Of a stretch of DNA of 64,000 nt, positions 18,651 through 26,384 are shown piece after piece. The position numbers were made by a program, and so were the translations under genes. The notes below the pieces were generated by a model. That model made no database searches. It was not told the DNA's origin and saw nothing but the letters and a program-made list of their open reading frames with translations. How positions within the stretch are numbered: the first letter of the stretch is position 1; every line of letters starts with the position of its first letter. This DNA comes from Calidifontibacillus erzurumensis. Lineage in GTDB: Bacteria > Bacillota > Bacilli > Bacillales > Bacillaceae_J. The DNA lies in contig NZ_JABTTE010000002.1 in the NCBI RefSeq assembly GCF_013303125.1, positions 1 through 64,000 on the forward strand. Direction: 5' to 3'.

Positions 18651-19341
18651 GAATGTGCATGTAAAGTATGGCCATGTTCACGCTTTACGGGGCATCTCGC
18701 TTGAGATACAAAAAGGACAAATTGTTTCATTATTAGGTGCTAATGGTGCAGGAAAATCTACGACATTAAAGATGATTTCCAGACTAGTAGAACCAAATCA
18801 GGGTGAATATATCGTTGATGGAACAAATATGTTAAAGAAATCTTCGAGTGATGTTGTAAAAGCAGGAATTATCCATTGTCCTGAAAATAGAAGGGTTTTC
18901 CCACAATTAACAGTTTATGAAAACTTAAAAATAGGGGCTATTCTACGAAAAGATAAAAAACAAATAAATAAGGATTTTGATAGAGTATTTACTTATTTTC
19001 CAAGATTAAAAGAACGACTAAACCAACTAGCTGGCACTTTAAGTGGAGGAGAGCAACAAATGCTTGCCATTGGAAGATCTTTAATGGGCAACCCTTCCTA
19101 CCTTTTATTAGATGAGCCTTCACTAGGGATAGCACCGTTACTAGTGAAAGAAATTTTTGAGATAATAAAAACAATTAATCAGGAGGGTACATCGATTTTA
19201 TTAGTGGAACAGAATGCACATATGGCTTTGCAAATATCAGACTATTCATATGTTTTAGAAAATGGGAAAATTGCTTTAGAGGGTCAATCTCAAAAATTAA
19301 AAAATAATGATCGTATTCGGCAACTATATTTGGGAGCATAA
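18637..19341 (+). CDS. livF: Branched-chain-type ABC transporter ATPase, LivF family (set 1)
   Basis: 234 residues. Starts 14 bases before the LivG stop with GGAGAGGAGGT upstream. Walker A GANGAGKST, signature LSGGEQQML, Walker B YLLLDEPSLG and LLVEQNAH are all intact. Last gene of the first transporter operon. A terminator is not obvious in the 300 bases that follow. Confidence 0.92.
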   Translation: MLKLRNVHVKYGHVHALRGISLEIQKGQIVSLLGANGAGKSTTLKMISRLVEPNQGEYIVDGTNMLKKSSSDVVKAGIIHCPENRRVFPQLTVYENLKIGAILRKDKKQINKDFDRVFTYFPRLKERLNQLAGTLSGGEQQMLAIGRSLMGNPSYLLLDEPSLGIAPLLVKEIFEIIKTINQEGTSILLVEQNAHMALQISDYSYVLENGKIALEGQSQKLKNNDRIRQLYLGA

Positions 19342-19642
19342 TGAATAGGAAAAAGATTGATAGTATTTATTAAGGTTTTTATCGACTGTTATCAAGAAAT
19401 TAATTAAGAAATAGCCTTTGATTTGAGTTTTTAAAACATCTGATATTGTACACGCTAGCGGAAAATACAAAAAAATAAAAGGGAAAAGTATCGCTTTTAA
19501 TTCCATTTTCCTACAAAAACAAAAACTGTTAACGATAATAAAATTGTCATTTTTAATAATAAGTGACTTTTTCATTTGAAATTTAATGATGAATAATCTT
19601 AATGCCTCTACAGATATTAGGTAATGTGGAGGTGATTTTTAT
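19342..19642. other. Intergenic region, nothing recognised
   Basis: About 300 AT-rich bases with no supported gene. A minus-strand open frame of 83 codons is hydrophobic and AT-driven but has no ribosome binding site. The 3' end contains the GGAGGTGA site of the next gene. Confidence 0.4.
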
Positions 19643-20372
19643 TTGGATAAAAATCAAGAAAGGACGATTTTAGAATACATAAAAAAATCTAGGAGTTCTA
19701 AAAGAAGAATTAATAAAAGCATTCGATTTTCTTGGATATGATGAAGTGAATACCTTTGTTGATCAATCAAAAGAAATATATAAGAAAAATACAAAAGATG
19801 GTATTAAGCTATATATAAAACGACTAGGATGCGGTTGTGGGAGCGGGAGTGGGTGCTGGTGTTTAATTATATTTATTTTGTTCGCAATAATCGCATCATG
19901 TGTTGCCTCTTTTGGTGATGATAAGGAACAAGATGAATCTGCACTTCAGCCAAAAGATCAAAATGTAGTTGTAAAACCAAAAAGTAATATTGAGCAAGAA
20001 AGAAAATCAGAAGTAACACAATTTTCAGAGGAAATTACTGTAGATGATAACAATAAACAAGAAGTAGCCCAATCTTCGGAAAGTTATAATAAGGAAAATG
20101 AAAATAAATCAGAAGTAATCCAATCTCCAGAAAGTAAAAGTGAGGAAAATGTCAATAAATCAGCAGTAACAGAATCTAAAGAAAAAGAAGCCCAAAAAAC
20201 AAAGGATAAAAACGAAGGTTGTACAAATCCAAAGATTAAAGGAAATATTAGTGGTGGGGAAAAAATATACCATGTTCCTGGCGGTGCTTATTATGAAAAA
20301 ACAGAAGCAGAGGAAATGTTTTGTACTGAAGCTGAAGCAATTGCAAAAGGATATAGAAAATCCAAAAGATAA
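19643..20372 (+). pseudogene. Sunset-domain membrane protein, frameshifted in a poly-A run
   Basis: GGAGGTGA at 19628-19635 leads to TTG 19643, whose frame reads MDKNQERTILEYIKK and then stops at a TGA. The run of seven A at 19681-19687 is the break: with six A the frame continues as LGVLKEELIKAFDFLGYDEV and on through the long downstream frame (208 codons from a GTG at 19746). Joined, the protein has a helical N-terminus, a Cys/Gly-rich stretch (GCGCGSGSGCWC), one membrane helix, a linker of imperfect SEV/SES repeats, and a C-terminal block KIYHVPGGAYYEKTEAEEMF plus TEAEAIAKGYRKSK, which matches what I know as the sunset domain. Function unknown. It may be a real mutation, a sequencing error or slippage-dependent expression. 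Confidence 0.65.
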
Positions 20373-20404
20373 ACTTATCTTAATATGGTCTAATATGTAA
20401 AAAA

Positions 20405-20431
20405 GGGATTGTGGTAATTGCCCACAATCTC
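20405..20431 (+). terminator. Hairpin after the sunset-domain gene
   Basis: GATTGTGG (20407-20414) pairs with CCACAATC (20422-20429) and the stem can extend outward by two pairs. No T run follows, so termination is uncertain. Confidence 0.4.
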
Positions 20432-20472
20432 CTAAAATTGGTGGGTACACGCCATTTATTTTTAAAAAAAGG

Positions 20473-20520
20473 AAAAACAGCGAATTGGAAAACTCATCGT
20501 TTTCTTACTTCGCTGTTTTT
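20473..20520. terminator. Two-tier terminator hairpin
   Basis: AAAAACAGCGAA (20473-20484) pairs with TTCGCTGTTTTT (20509-20520). The interior GAAAAC and GTTTTC pair again, extending the stem. Ends in a T run on the plus strand and an A run before the stem, so it can act both ways. Confidence 0.8.
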
Positions 20521-20599
20521 TGTTACTTTTGGTCAAGCCCTTTTCTATATATTACTAGTTCATTCGTTATTTTACTGTTATAATTCATATAAAATGAAG

Positions 20600-20624
20600 A
20601 AACCCTTGGATTCTCCAAGGGTTT
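20600..20624 (-). terminator. Terminator of the tRNA-Val gene
   Basis: AAACCCTTGGA and TCCAAGGGTTT form an 11-base stem with a three-base loop. On the minus strand it follows the tRNA by six bases and is succeeded by CTTCATTTTAT. Confidence 0.8.
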
Positions 20625-20630
20625 AAATGA

Positions 20631-20702
20631 TGGTCTGTACTGGATTCGAACCAGTGACACCTTGCCTGTCAAGCAAGTACTCTCCCACTGAGCTAACAGA
20701 CC
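20631..20702 (-). tRNA. tRNA-Val (anticodon GAC)
   Basis: Minus-strand cloverleaf of 72 bases. Acceptor arms GGTCTGT and ACAGACC match, the D arm reads GCTCAGTGGGAGAGT, the anticodon arm is CTTGC-TTGACAG-GCAAG with anticodon GAC, and the T arm has GGTTCGAATCC. Discriminator base A; the 3' CCA is not encoded. Solitary gene with its own terminator. Confidence 0.93.
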
Positions 20703-20782
20703 ATTATTTGAGACATTTTTTATTATAATGAATGGCGGTAATATAGTCAATAGTTATTGTAAAAGAATTTGGGGGTATGAGG

Positions 20783-21667
20783 ATGAAATTATTAACCTTT
20801 AAACAAGATGGAATTTTAAAGGTAGGGGTTCTAACAAAAAATGGCGTCTTAGACCTTGAAAAAGGAGCACAAGAAACGAAAATACAATATCCAGGTTCCA
20901 TTGAAAATATTATACATAATGGAAAAGAAGTAATTGGAAAAATTCAACAAATTATAGAAAAAGCGACAGATCTACAAGATCCAAATCTGTTTTTAAAAGA
21001 AGATACATTGGCCTTTGGGCCATGTGTTCCAAACCCAGGCAAAATTATTTGCGTTGGTTTGAATTATCGAAAACATGCAGAAGAATTTAATATGGATATT
21101 CCTACTGTACCTGTATTGTTTAATAAATTTAACAATTCTATCAATGCCCATGGTGAAGTAATTCCGATTCCAAGTGGTGTTGAACAAATGGACTATGAAG
21201 CAGAACTTGGTATTGTTATAGGGAAGAAAGCAAAGAATGTTTCTAAAGAAGATGCATTGGATTATGTATTCGGTTATTGCAATGGCAATGATGTTTCTGC
21301 CAGAGATTTGCAAATGCGGACAAGCCAATGGCTGTTAGGAAAGTCTTGCGATGGTTTTTGTCCAATTGGTCCTTATTTAGTAACAGCAGATGAAGTAGGG
21401 GATCCGAACAATTTGGACATTTCTTTAAAGGTGAATGGTGAGACTAGACAATCTTCCAATACAAAATATATGATCTTCCCTTGTAACGAATTAGTGAGCT
21501 ATATTTCAAAGTATATGACGTTGGAACCAGGTGATATTATTCTTACAGGCACACCGGATGGCGTCATTTTAGGCTACCCAAAGGAACAACAAGTTTGGCT
21601 AAAGAAGAATGATGTAATGACAGTTGAAATTGAGAAATTGGGTAGGCTGACAAACCGTTTGCAATAA
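20783..21667 (+). CDS. Fumarylacetoacetate hydrolase family protein
   Basis: 294 residues from ATG 20783, seven bases after GGGGG; the ATG at 20777 is too close to that site. The C-terminal catalytic domain shows ICVGLNYRKHAEE, the metal ligands of MDYEAELGIVIG and YCNGNDVSARDLQ, and LEPGDIILTGTPDGV. Members hydrolyse or decarboxylate beta-diketo acids (fumarylpyruvate, acylpyruvates, oxaloacetate) with Mg. It stands alone between a tRNA and the SRAP gene, not inside an aromatic operon, so a link to the catabolic modules is not supported. Acylpyruvase or oxaloacetate decarboxylase activity is as likely as ring-fission catabolism. Confidence 0.9.
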   Translation: MKLLTFKQDGILKVGVLTKNGVLDLEKGAQETKIQYPGSIENIIHNGKEVIGKIQQIIEKATDLQDPNLFLKEDTLAFGPCVPNPGKIICVGLNYRKHAEEFNMDIPTVPVLFNKFNNSINAHGEVIPIPSGVEQMDYEAELGIVIGKKAKNVSKEDALDYVFGYCNGNDVSARDLQMRTSQWLLGKSCDGFCPIGPYLVTADEVGDPNNLDISLKVNGETRQSSNTKYMIFPCNELVSYISKYMTLEPGDIILTGTPDGVILGYPKEQQVWLKKNDVMTVEIEKLGRLTNRLQ

Positions 21668-21701
21668 ATGATATTTTCACGACGAAAAAGGAGGGGAAGA
21701 T

Positions 21702-22373
21702 ATGTGTGGAAGGTTTTCTTTAACAGTACCGCTTGAAGAAATAATTGAATTTTTCGATTTAATCAATGGTGATGAACTGGATTATGAAATCAGCTATAAT
21801 ATTGCCCCTAGTCAAAATGTGTTGTCAATCGTTTCTGATGGCACCCATAACCGGGGAGGTTATTTGCGTTGGGGTTTAGTGCCGTTTTGGGCGGATAGTC
21901 CGGCCATCGGCTATAAAATGATCAATGCTAGGGCGGAAACGATTGATCAAAAAGCAAGTTTTAAAAATTTGATAAAACGAAGACGCTGTTTAATCGTCGC
22001 GGACGGTTTTTATGAATGGAAAAAAGATGAAAAAGGCAATAAACGCCCCTATAGGATGATTAGAAAAAATAATGGATTAATGGCGTTTGCTGGACTCTGG
22101 GATCGGTGGGAAAAAGGAGGCACCATATTACATACATGTACGATTATTACAACACGACCAAATGAATTAATGGCTGAAATTCATGACAGGATGCCGGTCA
22201 TTCTTCCAGAAGAAAAGCAAAAAATTTGGCTTGACCGAACGATTGAAGATGTACAGTTTTTAAAGGATTTGTTACAACCTTATCCAACAGAAGATATGAT
22301 TGCTTACGAAGTTTCAAGTATCGTGAATTCACCCAAAAATAACCAAGAGGAATGTATTCAACCGCTGGTTTAG
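21702..22373 (+). CDS. SOS response-associated peptidase (SRAP, YedK/HMCES family)
   Basis: 223 residues with AGGAGGGG upstream. The invariant MCGRF puts Cys2 at the N-terminus after Met removal, the residue that forms a thiazolidine link with abasic sites in single-stranded DNA. NIAPSQNV, MINARAET, CLIVADGFYEWK and the terminal HDRMPVIL block are all present and supply the catalytic Asn, Glu and His. It protects abasic sites during replication. Monocistronic as far as can be seen. Confidence 0.93.
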   Translation: MCGRFSLTVPLEEIIEFFDLINGDELDYEISYNIAPSQNVLSIVSDGTHNRGGYLRWGLVPFWADSPAIGYKMINARAETIDQKASFKNLIKRRRCLIVADGFYEWKKDEKGNKRPYRMIRKNNGLMAFAGLWDRWEKGGTILHTCTIITTRPNELMAEIHDRMPVILPEEKQKIWLDRTIEDVQFLKDLLQPYPTEDMIAYEVSSIVNSPKNNQEECIQPLV

Positions 22374-22430
22374 TTATTTGGAATAAAGGAGAAGCCCTCA
22401 TAATGTGCTTCTTTTTTAATATCTGTTTTA

Positions 22431-22520
22431 CGGTGCCAGACCCCTCTGTAGCACCATCTGCGGCACCATCTGCGGTGCGGTGCCAGACCCTTCTGGTGTA
22501 CCTTCTCCTGTACCTTCTCC
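22431..22520. repeat. GC-rich cluster of short tandem repeats
   Basis: CGGTGCCAGACCC occurs at 22431-22443 and again at 22478-22490. Between the copies, GCACCATCTGCG is repeated directly (22451-22462, 22463-22474), and after the second copy TGTACCTTCTCC is repeated directly (22497-22508, 22509-22520). The composition differs sharply from the AT-rich surroundings. GGTGCCAGAC-type elements occur dispersed in bacilli. The open frames over it on both strands are repeat artefacts. Confidence 0.7.
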
Positions 22521-22595
22521 GGCACTTTCTGTGTAACATGCCAAGCTTTTTTGTGCATATGTTATGAAGAATAGTTTTAGACGGGAGGAGTAAAT

Positions 22596-23294
22596 ATGTG
22601 GACGTTTTATCCGTATGGTGCTTATGGGTACCTAAATGGAAATCGCACTTCTTATTTTCCGCCTTTTCAGCACCAAGGTATGAATTATTATTACAATAGT
22701 TATATTGATCCACATCAATACATGAACGATTACCGTCAGCGTCCAATTCGGGGGCAAGCAACGTGGACGACTGGAGGACAAGTTACAAAATGCGGAATTC
22801 CTTGGTCGAAAAATGAGTATATGACAGTAGCTGTTGGAGAAAATTCTCCATTTAAATGTGGGCAAACATTGAAAATAAGAAATCTCTCCTCATTAGGTCA
22901 AAGGGAAATCATCGTTACTGTTGTGGATACTGTCCAAGGTTATCCTGCCAATAAAATAAATCTTCACCGCAATGCCTTTATCGCACTTGGTGCAAATCCA
23001 AATGTCGGGATTATTGATGTTGAGATCATTCCATCACCCCAACTAGAGGAAGAAAGATGGGGCAAGTATTTATTAGAAATTGCCCAGATGGCATATCCTA
23101 CCTATAACGTTACCGAATATAATTTTGTTAGTCGAAGCCAGCTATCTCCTTCTCGGACGAGGGAAACGTATGAATTCATTTTGCAAGCACCAGAAGGTAG
23201 TATAAAAATCCAAGGAAATGTTATATATAATCCAATCACTGATAAAGTATTGTCATTAGATATGAAGGAAGTAGAACATTTCCGTTATTACTGA
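22596..23294 (+). CDS. DUF3889 protein with an RlpA-like double-psi barrel
   Basis: 232 residues. No classical signal peptide; the N-terminus is Tyr/Pro/Gly-rich (about 1-50). A middle part (about 50-145) resembles the double-psi beta-barrel of RlpA and expansins: GQATWTTGGQVTKCGIPW, a second Cys in PFKCGQTL and VVDTVQGYPANKINLHRNAF. The C-terminal third from LLEIAQMAYPTYNVTEY matches the DUF3889 domain of Bacillus. A spore- or cell-surface role is plausible from the composition but not shown. Monocistronic. Confidence 0.8.
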   Translation: MWTFYPYGAYGYLNGNRTSYFPPFQHQGMNYYYNSYIDPHQYMNDYRQRPIRGQATWTTGGQVTKCGIPWSKNEYMTVAVGENSPFKCGQTLKIRNLSSLGQREIIVTVVDTVQGYPANKINLHRNAFIALGANPNVGIIDVEIIPSPQLEEERWGKYLLEIAQMAYPTYNVTEYNFVSRSQLSPSRTRETYEFILQAPEGSIKIQGNVIYNPITDKVLSLDMKEVEHFRYY

Positions 23295-23841
23295 ATAAAA
23301 AAATAAACTATCTGCATGGCTATCTCAAACGTCGAGCGATCGACAAAGAGGAGCCTTTTTCTGTGAAAGGTGAAAGAAAACTATTTTCATTCATGGTTTT
23401 GGTCGAATGGCTATAAATATTTTAATGAATTTAATCTATGCAAAATGAACCACAACTGCCCAAAGCGAGAAAAGGGATAAGGCCACCTCCCCAAATGTTA
23501 TTTGAGAACAATTTCCTTCTTCTTATAGTATTTTTACAAACGTTTACTAATCCCCTGTCCGCTCTCTAGAAATCGAAATCTCCCAAGTTTTCAAATTGCT
23601 AGATGAACGCTTGTATCCTTATTTTCGAAAATTAAACTTTCGTTTTAGTTACACATAATTATAATTGCAATAATGTATAAGAAATTTTGTTGATAACTTA
23701 TAATATTTTGCTATCAAGTCACTTAACACTATTAGTAACTTTAAAAGTATAAAATATTTAATTTATAGTAAAAATAAGAGAATTAACGAGAATTTAAAAG
23801 AAAAAGACTACTTTTTAAAGGTTTTTCCCATTTTTGTTAAT
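23295..23841. other. Intergenic region before the benzoate module
   Basis: Roughly 550 bases of AT-rich sequence with no gene or RNA that I can support. It marks the boundary between accessory housekeeping genes and the catabolic cluster. Confidence 0.4.
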
Positions 23842-23905
23842 TTGAAAATATTTTGAATATTTAATATTATGTAATACAAACGGAAGTAATAATTCCATAA
23901 TAAAA
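23842..23905 (+). promoter_or_regulatory. Promoter and ACG/TAATAAAA operator (benzoate type)
   Basis: TTGAAA (23842-23847), 17-base spacer, TATTAT (23865-23870). Nine bases later comes ACGG, 13 further bases, then ATAATAAAA ending at 23905. The same 17-base offset between ACG and ATAATAAAA occurs at 42234-42259. Candidate binding site of a PaaX-type repressor. Confidence 0.5.
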
Positions 23906-23922
23906 ATAAGGAGGCTAATTAT

Positions 23923-24720
23923 ATGACGACAAGTGCTTTAGAAACTAAAACATTAACATTGAAAAAAGAAAATGGAATTGCAGAAGTGCATCTACACATT
24001 AATAAATCGAATGCTTATGATCTTGAATTTTATCGAGAACTAAACGCAGCTATCGATGACATCCGCTTTGACACTGACATTAAAGTTGTCGTTCTTATGA
24101 GCGATATGCCAGGATTTTTCAGTTCAGGTGCTAATATTGCATTTTTAAAAGCAGCAGATCCTCGTTTTAAAACACAATTTTGTTTATTCTGTAATGAAAC
24201 ATTAGATAAAATTGCCCGTTCACCGCAAATTTGGATTGCATGTTTAGAAGGACATACGGTTGGCGGCGGTTTAGAAATGGCGTTGGCATGCGACTTGCGT
24301 TTCATGGGAGATAAAGCTGGAAAAATCGGTTTGCCTGAAGTTACATTAGGCGTACTCGCTGGCACAGGCGGTACACAACGTTTAGCACGTTTAGTTGGCC
24401 ACTCAAAAGCATTGGATTTAAATATCACTGGTGAACTACTAACACCACAAGAAGCATTAGATATACAATTAGTAGACCGGGTATTTCCACAGGAAGAAAT
24501 TCGCGAAAAGACGCTTGAATATGCACGAAATATAGCCAGCAAAGCTACATATGCTGCATCGAATATTAAGCTATCAATTATGAATGGAAAAGAGATGCCG
24601 TTAAATGTGGCAATCCGCTATGAAGGAGAATTGCAAAATTTATTATTCCGTTCTCAAGATGCACAGGAAGGCTTAAGTGCATTTCTTGAAAAGCGTAAGC
24701 CAAATTGGACAGGGCAATAA
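23923..24720 (+). CDS. Crotonase-family enzyme, copy 1 of a near-identical pair
   Basis: 265 residues, AAGGAGG upstream. Crotonase fold with the oxyanion segment SSGANI near 68 and both Glu-bearing blocks (EGHTVGGGLEMALACD; GLPEVTLGVLAGTGGTQRL), as in hydratases. The protein differs from the one at 39486 in only seven residues, five of them conservative, while the genes differ at many synonymous positions. It is the first gene of the putative benzoate module, behind its own promoter and operator. A role as ring-opening hydrolase or hydratase on a CoA-bound cyclic epoxide or dienoyl product is inferred from context; ordinary enoyl-CoA hydration is the alternative. Confidence 0.9.
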   Translation: MTTSALETKTLTLKKENGIAEVHLHINKSNAYDLEFYRELNAAIDDIRFDTDIKVVVLMSDMPGFFSSGANIAFLKAADPRFKTQFCLFCNETLDKIARSPQIWIACLEGHTVGGGLEMALACDLRFMGDKAGKIGLPEVTLGVLAGTGGTQRLARLVGHSKALDLNITGELLTPQEALDIQLVDRVFPQEEIREKTLEYARNIASKATYAASNIKLSIMNGKEMPLNVAIRYEGELQNLLFRSQDAQEGLSAFLEKRKPNWTGQ

Positions 24721-24924
24721 ACTTGCCCTATAAAAACATTTTTTCAAGGGGTGTCTTCAAGTGTCCGGCATTTACTATATAAGAATTTAAAAAATTTCCA
24801 TATAATTGGAGTTTACGCAGCCTTGCCTTATCCGGTTTTGACCACCCCTTTCATTTTAAAAAAATAGAAGGATATTGAAACAAAGGACCTGTCTCCGTGT
24901 TTCAAAAAAAGAAAGGAGCAGCCA

Positions 24925-25374
24925 ATGAGAAAAAATTCATTTAACATGAGAGTGAATTGGGGAGATACAGATAAAGCAGGTATCGTTTACTATCCTAATT
25001 ATTTTAAATGGTTTGATATAGCCGGACATCAATTTTTTAGAAGTATTGGTCTCTCCCCTGCTGTTCTTGAAAAAGAGCGGGGAGTAATTATTCCTCTTAT
25101 TGATGTAAGATGTACGTTTGTAAAACCTTTATTTTACGATGATATAATTACCATCCATACAGAAGTATCCGAGATTCATAATAAAGTATTTAAATTGAGT
25201 CATGAAGTTTATTGTGGTTCTGATAAAACAGGCTACGGTTATGAAGTGAGAGGGTGGGTAAAAAATATTGATGGAAAATATAAGGCAGTCCCCATCCCGG
25301 AAGATGTAATTACTATATTAAAACAAGACATAAAAAGTGATGAATCAAATCTTAATCCTCAATTAAATGCCTAA
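24925..25374 (+). CDS. Acyl-CoA thioesterase (4-hydroxybenzoyl-CoA thioesterase family)
   Basis: 149 residues, AAAGGAGCAG upstream. Single hotdog domain. WGDTDKAGIVYYPNYFKWFD carries the Asp of the 4HBT/YbgC type active site. The family hydrolyses aryl- or acyl-CoA thioesters. Between a crotonase and a PaaX-like regulator, the likely job is to release CoA from dead-end or excess aromatic CoA esters, as PaaI does in the phenylacetate pathway (63364 here is of the other hotdog subfamily). The precise substrate is unknown. Confidence 0.88.
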   Translation: MRKNSFNMRVNWGDTDKAGIVYYPNYFKWFDIAGHQFFRSIGLSPAVLEKERGVIIPLIDVRCTFVKPLFYDDIITIHTEVSEIHNKVFKLSHEVYCGSDKTGYGYEVRGWVKNIDGKYKAVPIPEDVITILKQDIKSDESNLNPQLNA

Positions 25375-25487
25375 TTAAATGAAAAAAAAATGGCTCCTTT
25401 TCCTTCTAGCGTAAATTTGATATATTTTTGTATAAAACTAAAGATACTATAAAGAAGCATCTTTGGACTAGGGGAAGGGGAGTACAT

Positions 25488-26360
25488 ATGAAGCCAAGAT
25501 CTTTAATAACAACTTTATTCGGAGATTATATTCAATTCTACGGTTGGGAAATTTGGGTAGGAAGTTTAATTAAATTAATGGAAAAATTTGGGATTTCTGA
25601 ATCATCTGTAAGAGGCGCCATTTTACGGATGAATAAGCAAGGATTACTGACTGTTAGAAAAGTCGGGAACAAAAGCTATTATTCAGTAACTCCGAAAGGG
25701 AAACCTAGAATAGAAGATGGAGTAAGAAGGGTTTATTCAATTGGCAATAGAAAATGGGATGGAAATTGGAGAATTGTATCCTACTCAATGCCAGAAGAAT
25801 TGCGCGATTTAAGAAACCAAGTTCGGAAAGAATTATCTTGGATTGGTTTTGGTATGCTTTCAAACAGCTTATGGGTCAGTCCAAACTATATTGAAAATCA
25901 AGTAATGGATATGATTAAAAACTATAACCTGGAAGATTATATGGTGCTGTTTTCTTCAAGCAAAATTGTATCCCATCGAAATGAGGATATTATTCAGAAA
26001 GCATGGGATTTCAATGAACTATCAAAAGATTACGAGTGCTTTATCTCAACATTTCAAGAGAAGTATGAATACTTTAAGGAAAAAGCTTGGGAAGGGCATT
26101 TATCAGACGAGGAATGTTTTATTGAAAGAACGTATCTTGTTCATGAATACAGGAAATTTTTGTTTAAAGATCCAGGATTTCCAAATGATCTACTCCCGGA
26201 AAATTGGATTGGAAACCGGGCAAGAGAGTTGTTTTTTAATATCCATCAATTAATTTCAATTGGAGCTGTCCGGTATTTTGAAGAAATCTTTGTAAAAGCT
26301 CCAGATCAAGATATTCAAGTACGACGTGAACAAGCGGTTAACCCATTTTCTGACTTTTAA
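25488..26360 (+). CDS. PaaX-family transcriptional regulator (copy 1)
   Basis: 290 residues from ATG 25488 after AAGGGGAG; the upstream in-frame start at 25428 lacks a site. N-terminal winged helix typical of PaaX (SLITTLFGDYIQFYG, SSVRGAILRMNKQGLLTVRK), central domain (KWDGNWRIVSYSMPEELRDL), C-terminal PaaX block (LVHEYRKFLFKDPGFPNDLL). PaaX of E. coli represses phenylacetate genes and is released by phenylacetyl-CoA. This copy sits next to benE and benzoate genes, so benzoyl-CoA is a reasonable inducer. The paralogue at 55746 belongs to the phenylacetate module. Confidence 0.88.
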   Translation: MKPRSLITTLFGDYIQFYGWEIWVGSLIKLMEKFGISESSVRGAILRMNKQGLLTVRKVGNKSYYSVTPKGKPRIEDGVRRVYSIGNRKWDGNWRIVSYSMPEELRDLRNQVRKELSWIGFGMLSNSLWVSPNYIENQVMDMIKNYNLEDYMVLFSSSKIVSHRNEDIIQKAWDFNELSKDYECFISTFQEKYEYFKEKAWEGHLSDEECFIERTYLVHEYRKFLFKDPGFPNDLLPENWIGNRARELFFNIHQLISIGAVRYFEEIFVKAPDQDIQVRREQAVNPFSDF

Positions 26361-26384
26361 TTTAGATGTCAGGAGGCGAGGACT

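Noticed and set aside
19324-19575. An 83-codon minus-strand hydrophobic open frame after the first transporter
   Set aside because: No ribosome binding site, overlaps the end of livF, and its hydrophobicity follows from AT-rich composition.
20523-20750. A minus-strand open frame covering the tRNA
   Set aside because: The frame is formed by the tRNA-Val gene itself and its terminator.
20777-21667. The FAH-family gene as part of an aromatic ring-cleavage pathway
   Set aside because: It is monocistronic, separated from the catabolic modules by a DUF3889 gene and a long spacer, and the CoA-type pathways here need no diketo-acid hydrolase.
22198-22761. A 187-codon minus-strand open frame spanning the repeat cluster
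   Set aside because: It overlaps the ends of two well-supported plus-strand genes, and its Arg-rich middle is only the translation of the short tandem repeats.
24030-24542. Long antisense frames over the crotonase, thiolase and HAD genes (for example 170 and 185 codons)
   Set aside because: They are mirror frames of conserved coding sequence, rich in Ser/Pro/Ala as expected for antisense shadows, with no start sites.
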